Source: JACJWR01 sp963842975 (lineage in GTDB: Bacteria > Actinomycetota > Actinomycetes > S36-B12 > UBA10799). From it: DNA of 64,000 bases. Shown here piece after piece: positions 19,835 through 27,978 of this stretch (its first letter is position 1; every line of letters starts with the position of its first letter). A model generated the notes under the pieces. The model was given only the letters and a program-made list of their open reading frames with translations. It did not search any database and was not told the DNA's origin. The DNA is taken from positions 74,556 through 138,555 of the forward strand of contig CAWJIH010000003.1 in the NCBI GenBank assembly GCA_963842975.1, given 5' to 3'. The position numbers were made by a program, and so were the translations under genes.

Positions 19835-20199
19835 GACTGCTCCGTGACCGTATGCGCGGTCCGCGTGACGTCCAACGAGGTCCCGAAAGGCAACGACACC
19901 GGCACCGTGACCGTCACCACGGCATCTCCGGCTACGGATTCGATCCGCACCGCACTGCCCGGGAGCCCGGCCGTGACGCGGGTGGTGGCCGCGTCGGCGG
20001 ACTCTCCCCTGGCCACCTCCCGTGCGATCGCTCGGGCGCCCTCTTGGGCCCTGGCCGCCGTCATCACCACATGCACACCCGACAGCAGCGGCACCATCGC
20101 CGCCACCAGCGCGATGATTGCCACTGCCAATTCAGCCGTTGCCTGGCCTCGCTGGCCGGTGGTGCCGGCGGCACCAGCCGCCGACACCACCGGACCCAC
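19831..20199 (-). CDS. tadE: TadE-family minor pseudopilin
   Basis: The protein has 122 aa with a prepilin-like processing region (RGQATAELAVAI, Glu five residues after the probable cut). One hydrophobic helix and a beta-rich C-terminal half follow. It is in the pilus operon between the pilin and the TadE-like protein, with a four-base overlap to the latter. By family it is a minor pilin of Flp/Tad pili, processed by a TadV-type prepilin peptidase. Confidence 0.8.
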   Translation of the reverse strand: MGPVVSAAGAAGTTGQRGQATAELAVAIIALVAAMVPLLSGVHVVMTAARAQEGARAIAREVARGESADAATTRVTAGLPGSAVRIESVAGDAVVTVTVPVSLPFGTSLDVTRTAHTVTEQS

Positions 20200-20223
20200 C
20201 AGGTGAATCCAGCAAGCACAGGA

Positions 20224-20409
20224 CTATCCGAACAGCCAGGTCAGGGCCTTCTGGATGATGGCGAAGAGCAACTCCTGGACTTCCGGGCTGGTGAGCAGCT
20301 TGACCAGGATGCCGCCGAATCCGACTGCGGCCACCGTGCCCACCGCGTATTCAGCCGTGGACATTCCCTGCTCGTCGGCGTGAATCCGCCTAACCAGTTC
20401 TCCCGACAT
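20224..20409 (-). CDS. flp: Flp-type pilin (DUF4244-like)
   Basis: This 61-aa protein has the type IVb prepilin pattern: a short hydrophilic leader, cleavage site EQG/MSTAEYAVG with Glu at +5 and Tyr at +6, then a continuous hydrophobic helix ending in LTWLFG. The length fits Flp major pilins. It lies between the TadC-like membrane protein and TadE. It would polymerise into the thin pilus. Confidence 0.8.
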   Translation of the reverse strand: MSGELVRRIHADEQGMSTAEYAVGTVAAVGFGGILVKLLTSPEVQELLFAIIQKALTWLFG

Positions 20410-20547
20410 GAATGAACCTCCCCGTAGCGCCCGGTTCAGACCGAGCGAAATGCCGCGCCTTGCGCGGACGCCGGTGACTCCGACGCGTTGCCAGCGTGCG
20501 TCCGGGCCGGGACCTCACGGAAGAGGCCGCGGGGCATCTGTGGACAC

Positions 20548-21285
20548 TCAGAACAGGTCGATGGATTCTTCGATCAGCCCCGCCACCAGAGGCACCACAC
20601 CTATCAACAGAAACGCCGGCAGGAAACACAGGCCGAGCGGCCCAACTGACTTCACCGCGACCGACTGAGCCATCGCCTCGATCCGCGCACGACGAATATC
20701 GCGCAGCTCGGAGGCGCATGACGTCAGGGCGTCTGCCATCGGAGCCCCGGACTCCAGCGACCGGATAATCGCGCGGGCGATTGGGGCGGTCGATTCGTGC
20801 TGACTCAACTGCGCCCAGGCGACACCCGGATGTGCCCCGAGCGCCTGCCTGGCAGCGGCCTCAGCGAGGAGTTCCTGGGCCGGTGCTTCGATAGCGAGCG
20901 CCACCTGCGCTGTTGCGCGTGCCAAAGGCGCGCCGCTGGCAACGCACGCACCCAACATGTCGGCCATATCCGCGGCCTGTGCCGCCAACTGGTCTTCGGC
21001 TGCACCCTGATCGGTGGCGGCGAGGGATCCCAGAACTCGGAACGCCAGGGCCGTCGCCACCGCTCCCAGAACGCCGCCTAGCCAACCGCCTACGAACACC
21101 CAGATCGCCAGGCCCACAGCAGCACTGGCCGCCGCAGTGGCGAGCGGTGACCTCACCCGGGATTCAGCAGGCTGGACCACCGCCGCCGCGATGGAATCCG
21201 GATCGTTGCGCAGCCTCGAGGTCGGGATGGCGGGCAGCACGATCGCCACAGCGGCTGCGACGAGCAGCGCTGCCAGAACGCTCAT
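20548..21285 (-). CDS. tadC: TadC-like inner-membrane platform protein
   Basis: ATG 21285 (MSVLAALLVAA) overlaps the tadB stop by four bases and is preferred to a longer upstream frame. The 245-aa product has N-terminal helices, a T2SSF-type cytoplasmic domain (about residues 90-205, including the conserved ACVASGAPL and SLESGAPMADAL helices) and C-terminal helices. Together with TadB it forms the platform on which the TadA ATPase works. Confidence 0.8.
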   Translation of the reverse strand: MSVLAALLVAAAVAIVLPAIPTSRLRNDPDSIAAAVVQPAESRVRSPLATAAASAAVGLAIWVFVGGWLGGVLGAVATALAFRVLGSLAATDQGAAEDQLAAQAADMADMLGACVASGAPLARATAQVALAIEAPAQELLAEAAARQALGAHPGVAWAQLSQHESTAPIARAIIRSLESGAPMADALTSCASELRDIRRARIEAMAQSVAVKSVGPLGLCFLPAFLLIGVVPLVAGLIEESIDLF

Positions 21286-21977
21286 AGATGCTTCTCCACG
21301 CCACGCACCAACCGCGTGACCCACCACAGACCAACAGTTTCCAAACCGAGCCCCAACGCGAGCATGAGCCATCCCAGTGGCGTGCCGAATAGCCACGCCA
21401 CCGGGGATCCACCCAACCCCGAACCCAGCAACAGACCCACCGCTGGCAACAATGCCAACACCCGCGCAGTTGCCTTGGGGCCGGCCATCTGGGAGGCCAG
21501 ATCGCGGCGCAGACGCTCCCGCTGCAGGGCCGCTGTGCCAAGCCGATGGGTCGCGTCCGAAAGCCCGGCCCCCGAGCCTTCAGATACCTGCCAGACAGCA
21601 GCTACTGCGGTCAGCACCGGCAGATCCCATTGCTCGGCATCTGCCCGCAGCCCGGCGGCCACTTCTCCCCCCACTCGGACGGCTCCGATTGAGTTGCGCA
21701 TGAAGTTTCGGTCCTCGGCAGCGCGCAGGAGGGCGGTTTCCGGCGGCACCCCGGTGGCCAGTTCGGCAGAAAGGCTCAGCACAACATCGGCCGCCGCGCG
21801 TCGGCGGATGGTCGCCCGCGCCTGCCGTCGCCACGAATCACGGATCGTGGCGGCCGCCCAACGACCGGTCCGCGCAAACGGTCCGCGCCAACCCGGTGGG
21901 CGTAGCCGATGCGAACTCGACACCCCCCACAGGGCGGCGGCAGCGACAAGCAAGGCAAAGGCCGCGGCAAGACTCAT
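21282..21977 (-). CDS. tadB: TadB-like inner-membrane platform protein
   Basis: The 231-aa protein has an N-terminal membrane helix and a T2SSF domain with the characteristic ELATGVPPETAL and SEGSGAGLSDA helices, then two C-terminal membrane segments. It overlaps the truncated tadA by four bases upstream and tadC by four bases downstream, so the pilus operon is compact and translationally coupled. Confidence 0.8.
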   Translation of the reverse strand: MSLAAAFALLVAAAALWGVSSSHRLRPPGWRGPFARTGRWAAATIRDSWRRQARATIRRRAAADVVLSLSAELATGVPPETALLRAAEDRNFMRNSIGAVRVGGEVAAGLRADAEQWDLPVLTAVAAVWQVSEGSGAGLSDATHRLGTAALQRERLRRDLASQMAGPKATARVLALLPAVGLLLGSGLGGSPVAWLFGTPLGWLMLALGLGLETVGLWWVTRLVRGVEKHL

Positions 21978-22278
21978 GGACCCGTCCCCTGAACCCGCCC
22001 GGCCAACCAGGGCAACCCGGGACCCTCAGCAACGTCGCCCTGATCGAACCGCAAGGCCGGCACCGAGCGCACCAGATGGTCATCCCCGGGCGCGAGCACG
22101 CAGATTTCCTTCACCACCCGCAGGCCGCCCGGAACACGATCCACATGGATCACGGCGTCAAGCCCGGCAGCCACCTGTGCATGCAGTGCTTCCCGCGGCA
22201 GACCCGCCGCCAGTGCCAGTGCTTCGAGCCGAGCCGGCACGTCGGCCGCGGAATTGGCATGCAGGGTGCCACACCCGC
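21974..22278 (-). pseudogene. tadA: C-terminal remnant of the TadA/CpaF pilus ATPase, interrupted
   Basis: Only about 100 codons remain. They contain the family's His-box GCGTLHANSAADVPARLEAL and the following C-terminal domain through to the tadB overlap. The expected upstream sequence (the NTGH-type motif, Walker A and B) is absent. The protein diverges just before SGCGT, at about 22,268-22,280, and the DNA beyond belongs to the accessory island. Without TadA the pilus cannot be assembled, so the downstream tad genes are probably non-functional unless another copy exists. Confidence 0.8.
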
Positions 22279-22300
22279 TGTCGGTTTCCATTCAAAGTGA
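22279..22300. other. Candidate left end of the inserted element
   Basis: The tadA homology stops here, and the first bases of foreign sequence read TGTCGGTTTCC. Tn7- and Tn5053/Tn402-type elements begin with 5'-TGT, and the Tn402 end starts TGTC. The five bases before it (CCCGC, 22274-22278) would be the target duplication, but the other copy is not in the window, so the call stays tentative. Confidence 0.35.
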
Positions 22301-22327
22301 GAGAGGGACCGTGCTTTGACCTGGCCA

Positions 22328-22382
22328 CTCTCAGATAGGTTTCCGGGTGCGGGGGTGATCTTGGCGATGACCTATCTGAGAG
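22328..22382. repeat. Inverted-repeat site A (13-bp arms, 29-nt spacer)
   Basis: CTCTCAGATAGGT (22328-22340) and ACCTATCTGAGAG (22370-22382) are perfect complements with a 29-base spacer. A related site with the same spacer length lies at 30021-30073. It lies between the end of the gene at 22437 and the tadA remnant. It could be a recombinase or repressor site or a transcription stop. Confidence 0.75.
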
Positions 22383-22436
22383 AGCGCACAAAACGAGTTT
22401 TGGAAGTTCTTCGAGCAACCCCTCCCGACTGCCACT

Positions 22437-22919
22437 TCATGGCCAGCTTCTGTCTTTGTGTGAGTCCTCGCTTGGTTCGCCGATGATGAGGAACTCGGCG
22501 ATAGCGCCGCGGATAGCCGACAGCACCTGCTGGGAGGAACCGTACCTCTTGCTGATCTGTCCATGCTCAGGCGTCGCTTGGATGAAGTGGGTGCGCACCC
22601 GACGCCCTTCCGGTGCGGTGGCGGCATGGTTGCCGTATTGAATCCACAGGACGGGGGCGGCGGCGGGGGCGTCCCCGGCGGTGTAGGCGGCGTGGGTTGG
22701 GCCGAGTGCTTCGGTGTCGGATAGGACAGCGACGCCGTGCGCCTGACGAAAAAGGCCAGGGTGACTTCTGGCGGTGGTGACACCGTCCGGAAGAAGCAGC
22801 ACCACCCAGTGAGTGTCTTCTGTCAGTTCGGTTAGGGATGCTGCGAGGTCGGGGTTTCTGAAGACACCGCGGCTGCTGGTCAGCATGTTCGCGACGATGA
22901 GCAACTGTGGCATAGGCAC
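22437..22919 (-). CDS. Uncharacterised protein, possible Rossmann-like fold
   Basis: GTG 22919 or ATG 22913 follows directly after the stop of the upstream membrane-protein gene, so the pair is probably co-translated. The 160-aa product begins with a hydrophobic strand (QLLIVANML) and alternates strand-like and helix-like segments (HWVVLLLPDGV, APVLWIQYG). It ends in a charged tail. No catalytic motif is recognised. The pairing with a membrane-bound protein suggests a two-component module, which is inference only. Confidence 0.55.
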   Translation of the reverse strand: MPMPQLLIVANMLTSSRGVFRNPDLAASLTELTEDTHWVVLLLPDGVTTARSHPGLFRQAHGVAVLSDTEALGPTHAAYTAGDAPAAAPVLWIQYGNHAATAPEGRRVRTHFIQATPEHGQISKRYGSSQQVLSAIRGAIAEFLIIGEPSEDSHKDRSWP

Positions 22920-23876
22920 TTACAGTTCCGCACCGGTCATCTTCCAGCCAGTAGACGCGGGCAGCACGAAGTCGTACCTGCACTGCGTCATGGTTGCGAA
23001 ACTCACGCCGTTTTCGAGAAACCAACTGGGAGTGACACCAAGTTTCATGAGTGTGGCGGCTGTGGGGGTGTCCACTCCGGGCGCATAGCTCCCCCTGAAG
23101 CACACTTTGTCCTCGACCAGTAGGAAAGGGCGTTCAATTTTTGGCCATACATCGTTGAGTGCGTTGATGAGCGCCTCCCGGTCAACGCTTGAAGCACTTT
23201 GCGTAGTCAAGTTCCAGAGCACGTTTGAGAGATCCTCTGGTTGGGCGAACTGGCAATCGGGGAATGTTGCCCAAAAGCCCCCGCCTGTGGCGCCAACAGC
23301 CGTACCCGCGATCTCTGAAAACCCAGCAACGCAGGCTAGGTCCCTAAGCGTGCTAAGAGCGTGCTTTCCTAGCCCTCGGCATCCTACCTCTACTGACACA
23401 TGTTGAACTTCAAGCACACCAAGTGCTGCTTTTTGACGCAGCTCGACACTCCCGCAATCTTCACGGCTATCACGTCGGTGCCGAGCGAATGTCACAGTGA
23501 CCGACGCCTCAAGCCCCGACCGAAGGAAGCCACCTCTACCCAGACGCGCCCAGATAGGGCCATCGTCGTCGCAAGCGAAAGGCCCACCAAGCATGGGCAG
23601 CACCACGTCTTCGATCCGGGCTCCCGTAGGCGCGTCATGCACCGTCGGGATAAGATCCCGAAAGCTCTCGACCAGTTCTTGCGTGGCTGTGGTTGAGGCC
23701 TCCGCAGCAAAGCCCATCAAGGTTGCCACAATTACGGCAACAGCAGCGGCAGAAAAAGCTGCAGGTTCCGGCACAAGGAACGCAACACCAACAGCGCTTA
23801 GCACTTCAAGGATGAGAACTGTCCACTGCCACTTGTTGGGAAACCTGGCTTTGCGTGATGCCCCCTCCCCACCCAT
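22920..23876 (-). CDS. Membrane protein with GNAT-like domain
   Basis: ATG 23876 is preferred; a TTG 18 bases upstream is possible. Two adjacent membrane segments (WTVLILEVLSAVGVAFLV and FSAAAVAVIVATLMGF) lie within the first 55 residues and the rest is soluble. The central stretch VEVGCRGLGKHALSTLRDLA, followed by AGFSEIAG and GFWATFPDCQF, has the spacing of GNAT motif A (R-x-x-G-x-G/A) and motif B. A membrane-tethered acetyltransferase-like domain is therefore likely, though the score-deciding comparison cannot be run here. The gene is lower in GC than the core region. Confidence 0.5.
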   Translation of the reverse strand: MGGEGASRKARFPNKWQWTVLILEVLSAVGVAFLVPEPAAFSAAAVAVIVATLMGFAAEASTTATQELVESFRDLIPTVHDAPTGARIEDVVLPMLGGPFACDDDGPIWARLGRGGFLRSGLEASVTVTFARHRRDSREDCGSVELRQKAALGVLEVQHVSVEVGCRGLGKHALSTLRDLACVAGFSEIAGTAVGATGGGFWATFPDCQFAQPEDLSNVLWNLTTQSASSVDREALINALNDVWPKIERPFLLVEDKVCFRGSYAPGVDTPTAATLMKLGVTPSWFLENGVSFATMTQCRYDFVLPASTGWKMTGAEL

Positions 23877-23999
23877 GGGCCAAAAGTAGTGCAAATGGGG
23901 GAGAGTCCTAGCACTGGGAGGCGCTCCGCGGGCCTTCCAACGGCTTTTCTGTGCGCGTCAGGGTGCGGTGGCGGCGCGGGCGGCTGCTTCTTGGTCGGG

Positions 24000-24800
24000 G
24001 ACGTGAGATGGCAGCAGTGGCCAGCGTGTGTCCATCAGGGCGCCGGCCGCGTTCGCGAGTCGCGCGGTGTCGCGGGTCCAGGCTTCGGTGAGCGACGCGT
24101 GCCAACCGGTGCCCGCCGGGTGGGTTCGCGCCGCGCGCCAGGTTCATGACGGCTTTCCACTCCTGGATGTAGCCCGGCGTGCTGATGTTCTACCCGGCCA
24201 GGCGCGTGGTGCCGCAAGTGGCGTCCAGCAGTGCTTTCTGAGCGGCGACGGCTCCGGCCAGAGCCGGGACGCGTCCTTGGTGGCGCACGTCGGCCAGGCA
24301 GTGCGTGCCTTGAAAGGCGCACCCCGGAGGCGAGCTGGTGCCCGCACATGCGGCATGTGTCTGTGAGCACCTTGATGTGGGTGGGGCAGACCGCGGCCAT
24401 GCCGAGGTGCCGCCATGTGCGTCAGATGCTGTCGGGGTCCATGCAGTCTGGGCAGGCGCGGCTGCATCCTGTGAGTAGCCACTGGCCTGTTGCGACCAGG
24501 CGCAATGTGGTCTCATCTGACGGTTGAGTGCGCGCAGACCGACCAGCCGTGCGTCGAACGAAGGCAGGAACGCCCCGGCGAGCATCTCTGAGCGGCGCCC
24601 AATGGGGGTGTCGGCGGTGAGGGGTAGTAGGTCAGTACGGGGCGAGCGTCGACGCTGGGGGTTCGGGTGGGGCGTCCAAGGCTTCGACGCGTGCGCCGAC
24701 GGGGGTGTGGGCGGCTGCGTAGCGGGTGCGACCTCCGGTGAACGATTCGCCGTCGGCTGGGGTTTCCACCAGCGGTAGCCGCCGCGGTTATGCCTTCACG
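24000..24800 (-). pseudogene. Decayed TniQ-like gene (copy 1)
   Basis: Fragments in several minus-strand frames join into a TniQ-type protein. An N-terminal VETPADGESFT resembles the usual opening of TniQ. A zinc-binding block has the C-x2-C, C-x2-H, C-x2-C order (ACPDCMDPDSI, then VCPTHIKVLTDTCRMCGHQL). In-frame stops and frame changes break it up, and little recognisable sequence remains after the zinc block. It is probably a relic of an earlier insertion or of duplicated tniQ genes. Confidence 0.55.
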
Positions 24801-24931
24801 GTGGCTTACCGTGGTGGGACCTCCACCCGGGGGCGGTTTGAAGAGGTAGCAGCAGTCGTCGGGTGGACACGGTGGCCGGTGGGCTGGGGCGAAGGCGTGG
24901 CCAAGCGGGACTCCGCCGACCCTGCCTGTTT

Positions 24932-25300
24932 TCACCCCTGCCGAGATGTCGTGAAACTTCGACGGGAAGGCACTAGAAGTGGCGCGAGCGCCCGAGACCA
25001 CTGATCTTCTGCGATGGTCGCGCCCGGCTCAACGAACACGTCCTCGATAGCTTCACCTACCAGACGAAAGTAGGCCAGTTGTTCAGCTATCGCGGAGGCC
25101 ATGGCCCCCGTAGTTTCGGAGTGGACCAGCAGGACCCCAACATTCTTGGCCATGTGAAACGACGCACCGAGCAGGTAGCGCAATTTCTCCGGGGTAGCGG
25201 CGTGAAACACGATCGTGTTGCCGTGCGGGACACAAATGTCCGACGGTTCAGGGACTCTCGTGTCGATGATCACCAAGGGCGGAAACGCGCTACCAGTCAC
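24932..25300 (-). CDS. Uncharacterised 122-aa protein
   Basis: It starts 49 bases from the divergently oriented gene at 25350. The sequence has an alternating strand/helix pattern (PPLVIIDTRV, GNTIVFHAATP, GVLLVHSETT) and a final stretch AIAEQLAYFRLVGEAIEDVF. That stretch is vaguely like the end of the protein at 22437-22919. No family is recognised. The divergent layout with a possible ADP-ribosyltransferase suggests an antitoxin or regulator, but this rests on position alone. Confidence 0.45.
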   Translation of the reverse strand: MTGSAFPPLVIIDTRVPEPSDICVPHGNTIVFHAATPEKLRYLLGASFHMAKNVGVLLVHSETTGAMASAIAEQLAYFRLVGEAIEDVFVEPGATIAEDQWSRALAPLLVPSRRSFTTSRQG

Positions 25301-25349
25301 ATTTTTGTACAGTGCGCCCGGCCTGCCCCTCGTCCAGTAGCATCAACGG

Positions 25350-25916
25350 GTGGTTGGGGAGACGCATGAAGTTTCCGGCGGTGATTGGTATCACGGGTCT
25401 GGTGAGGAACTGTCCGGAGACCTTTGGCCGGTAACTCACGTTGGTAGCCAAGAGGCCGCACTTTGCCGTTGGCGAAGCCTCTGGCCTACAGGGAGACCCG
25501 ACGGATGGTGGCTTCACAAGGTTTCAGTGGAGAGCCTGAAAATGCTGGACCTGGGTGGTGATTGGGGCAGCACGCTGCCGGGGGCTCTCGCGAATCGGGT
25601 AGCTGAGGTTCTCCAACTCTCGCAGGGTGACAAGGACAGCCTTATTCACGCAGCAAAGAGTCCCGAAGCCAACACTGAGCGTGGCAGGGATGCCTTGGGC
25701 GAGTTGCTCACAGCTGTCCTCAAAGGGTCAGACTTGGGACACCTAGACGGCTTCGTGTACCACAATGAGTACGAAGCATTAGGAATGTCGGCGATCCCCC
25801 TGCGGCACCTGCCAGTTCTTGAAGGCCGTTTATACCAGATGCCCGAATCTGCACCCGACTCGTTGTGTGGGCCAGCGGCCCGTCTCGACAGTAGAAGGCG
25901 GCAGCCGCCGCACTAA
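25350..25916 (+). CDS. Possible ADP-ribosyltransferase-fold (ART-like) protein
   Basis: GTG 25350 opens a 188-aa protein. It begins with DWYHGSGEEL, then a helix with the Trp-rich LWPTGRPDGWWLHKV, and near residue 145 reads LDGFVYHNEYE. The combination Y-H-G-[ST] early and D-G-[IVF]-V-Y-x-N-x-x-E late is the pattern seen in several small toxin and phage ADP-ribosyltransferase-like families. The assignment is by motif only. The C-terminal 25 residues are Arg/Pro-rich and may be out of frame. Confidence 0.4.
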   Translation: MVGETHEVSGGDWYHGSGEELSGDLWPVTHVGSQEAALCRWRSLWPTGRPDGWWLHKVSVESLKMLDLGGDWGSTLPGALANRVAEVLQLSQGDKDSLIHAAKSPEANTERGRDALGELLTAVLKGSDLGHLDGFVYHNEYEALGMSAIPLRHLPVLEGRLYQMPESAPDSLCGPAARLDSRRRQPPH

Positions 25917-26094
25917 TGCTCTGCAACCGAAGGTCCTGATCGCCCGCGGCAACTGCTCAAGACGCACCATTGCGCCAGGGCCGCCCGACGGTCACCGTCC
26001 TCACCCACGACGGCGGTTCTTCCTTAGTTGAGGCTGCACACAAGCCGCAGGGGTCTGCGTGCGTGGCCGGACTGTCTGCGCCCTCGGGTGCCGG

Positions 26095-26460
26095 TCACGG
26101 CGTGGTGCCGCGCCGTGTGTTGTGCTGCTGTAGAGGTTCGCTCGGCAGGTGGACAGGCTCGGCGAAAGGGCCGGGCGCGAGGTGCTGGTCGATCCAGGCC
26201 AGCCATTGGTGGGCGTCGGTGTCGTGGTGTTCGGGGTCGACGGTGGCCAGGTGTTCCCGTAGCGCGTCCGCGTAGGCGACAGCGTCGTGATGGTTCCGCC
26301 ACGCAACCACTTGGGCGTTCAAGGCCGCCATCCGGTGCGTATGCAGCGCCGCTTGGGCCTGACGGTCGATTTCTGCCACCCGGCACGCTTCGGCTTGCGC
26401 TGCCCGCCTGGCCGCCACCTGGCTGTGCAGGGCACAGATTTGGGCACGGGTTTCAATGTC
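26095..26460 (-). CDS. Helical C-terminal continuation of the wHTH gene, or a coupled small gene
   Basis: Immediately after the stop of the upstream gene (26453), good coding sequence continues in another frame (IETRAQICALHSQ onwards). It forms an Ala/Gln/His-rich helical segment ending in PSEPLQQHNTRR. No conventional start is in frame at the junction. Either an indel near 26455 has split one gene, or translation restarts at an unusual codon. No function is recognised. Confidence 0.45.
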   Translation of the reverse strand, partial: DIETRAQICALHSQVAARRAAQAEACRVAEIDRQAQAALHTHRMAALNAQVVAWRNHHDAVAYADALREHLATVDPEHHDTDAHQWLAWIDQHLAPGPFAEPVHLPSEPLQQHNTRRGTTP

Positions 26461-27502
26461 CGAACATGGCCAGGTGCAGGTGTTGTTCCAGCGCGGCGGC
26501 GCCGTCGGTGAAGTGCGTGTCCGGGTAGGGGTGGGTGCTGGAGATGTGAAGTCGAAGCCGGTCGGTGACGACGGTGTCCCATTTCGGTGGGGTGGCCCAT
26601 TCATACCGCGCCTGCCGGTCACGCTCAGCTTTCGTCGGCTGGTGAGGGCGGCGGAGGTGCACCTGTGTGATGCGAACATGCACCTGCTGACTGTGGACGG
26701 TGAGCGTCAGAGCAGGAACGCGGGGTGTGCGCCCGTCGACGGGACCATGGTGCGGGCCTGAAACGTGGTGGCCGCGGCGGGCGGCTTCGTCGGCTAATGC
26801 TTGCAGGAGCCGCACCGCGCGTACCGCCACGTTCCGGGTGAGGTCACGGCGGGTGTGGGGTGTGGTGTGGAAGCGGCGCAGCACCGGATGGAGCCGGCCG
26901 GTGGTGGCCGGCACGGCTAGCGGCTGATCGTGTTGTGGTATCCAGCCGGGCACGTGCAGGAGACGTATGTGAATGCCGTCCACATCGGTGTACAGGTACA
27001 GGCGGGCCCCGGGCGGGGTTGTGGCGTGCCGCCGGGAGGCGGTGACCATGCTGGTCAGGTTGTGCCCGTGCCAGCGGCTGGCCCCGGTGATGGTCAGGTC
27101 GCCGCCGGCAGCGACAACGTCGGCTACCAGCTCGGCGGTCGGAGAGGTTCTTCCTCCGGCAGCCTTCGGCTCGCCTCGGCTCGGCGCAGTTCGGGCCACC
27201 GGCCGCTTACCGGGTGGCCGCGTTGCGGGGGTGGGGGCTGCGGCCGCCTGCGTCTTTCGGCGGCTGCGTGTTGGACCGCTGGTGGGCAGGTTTCCGGTGG
27301 CGAGGAAGGAGCGGCCGGCGTCGGTGATGCCGGCCGTCCATACGCCTTTGCTGCGCCGTACGGTGACCAGGCCGCGCCCGGCCAGGGCACGGGCGCGAAG
27401 TTTGTGGGTGTGCCCGTCGGTGTAGCGGTCCGGTGGGCAGCCGTCGGCCACCCATTTCAACACCTGCACATGTTCGGCGTCCAACGCTGCTCTGGCACCC
27501 AT
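26453..27502 (-). CDS. Winged-helix-type protein of the TniQ region, function unknown
   Basis: ATG 27502 (MGARAALDAEHVQVL) starts a protein of about 349 aa. Residues 5-65 look like a winged helix (VLKWVADGCPP, HKLRARALAGRGLVTVRR, then ITDAGRSFL). A Pro/Ala/Arg-rich linker and a beta-rich domain of unknown type follow. It lies immediately downstream of the TniQ genes on the same strand. A DNA-binding role linked to the element is plausible but not shown. Confidence 0.5.
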   Translation of the reverse strand: MGARAALDAEHVQVLKWVADGCPPDRYTDGHTHKLRARALAGRGLVTVRRSKGVWTAGITDAGRSFLATGNLPTSGPTRSRRKTQAAAAPTPATRPPGKRPVARTAPSRGEPKAAGGRTSPTAELVADVVAAGGDLTITGASRWHGHNLTSMVTASRRHATTPPGARLYLYTDVDGIHIRLLHVPGWIPQHDQPLAVPATTGRLHPVLRRFHTTPHTRRDLTRNVAVRAVRLLQALADEAARRGHHVSGPHHGPVDGRTPRVPALTLTVHSQQVHVRITQVHLRRPHQPTKAERDRQARYEWATPPKWDTVVTDRLRLHISSTHPYPDTHFTDGAAALEQHLHLAMFGH

Positions 27503-27699
27503 GGGTTTAAGTGTGCGCGCTTTCACTCCACACCCGAAGCACAACGCGAGGCTTCGATCGGCTCGGTTTGACGCGCATTGCCAGGGCGTGCCTTGATGTC
27601 GCCAAGGCAGACACAACCCACCCGCGGGGCATTCGCCGATTGTCAGGGTGATTGCGCGGGACTGCCAGCTTGAGTAGCCTTCACCTGTATGTGGCGGGG

Positions 27700-27978
27700 G
27701 AACAATGTTTGACAGCGAGGCCGAGGCCGAGGCCGCGCGGACGCACGTCGGAGGCGCCGGTGATGTCCCGAAGCCGAGGTTGGCCGCCAGCCTTCCAGGC
27801 GGGAGCAGCAGGTCGAAGGCGGCGCGGCGGATCCACGACGGGAAGTGTTCGGATGGCGCCGGTTCGATCGTGTAGGCCAGCCGGCGCAGGGGCTCCTCCA
27901 CGCCTGCGACGGTGCCGCCGCGATGCGGCGGGAACGTCCCCCAAGTGCGACAGTTCCTCCGCCGGTTGAGGCGTTCAT
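27700..27978 (-). pseudogene. Truncated TniQ-like N-terminus (copy 2)
   Basis: ATG 27978 overlaps the stop of the intact tniQ by four bases. After one frame change the sequence reads PLRRLAYTIEPAPSEHFPSW then IRRAAFDLLLPPGRLAANLG, the same N-terminal plan as the intact copy (RRLAYPGVPAAGESLTSWLD). The similarity ends near 27,750 and no zinc block follows. It is a second tniQ gene that lost all but its first 60-70 codons. Confidence 0.55.
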
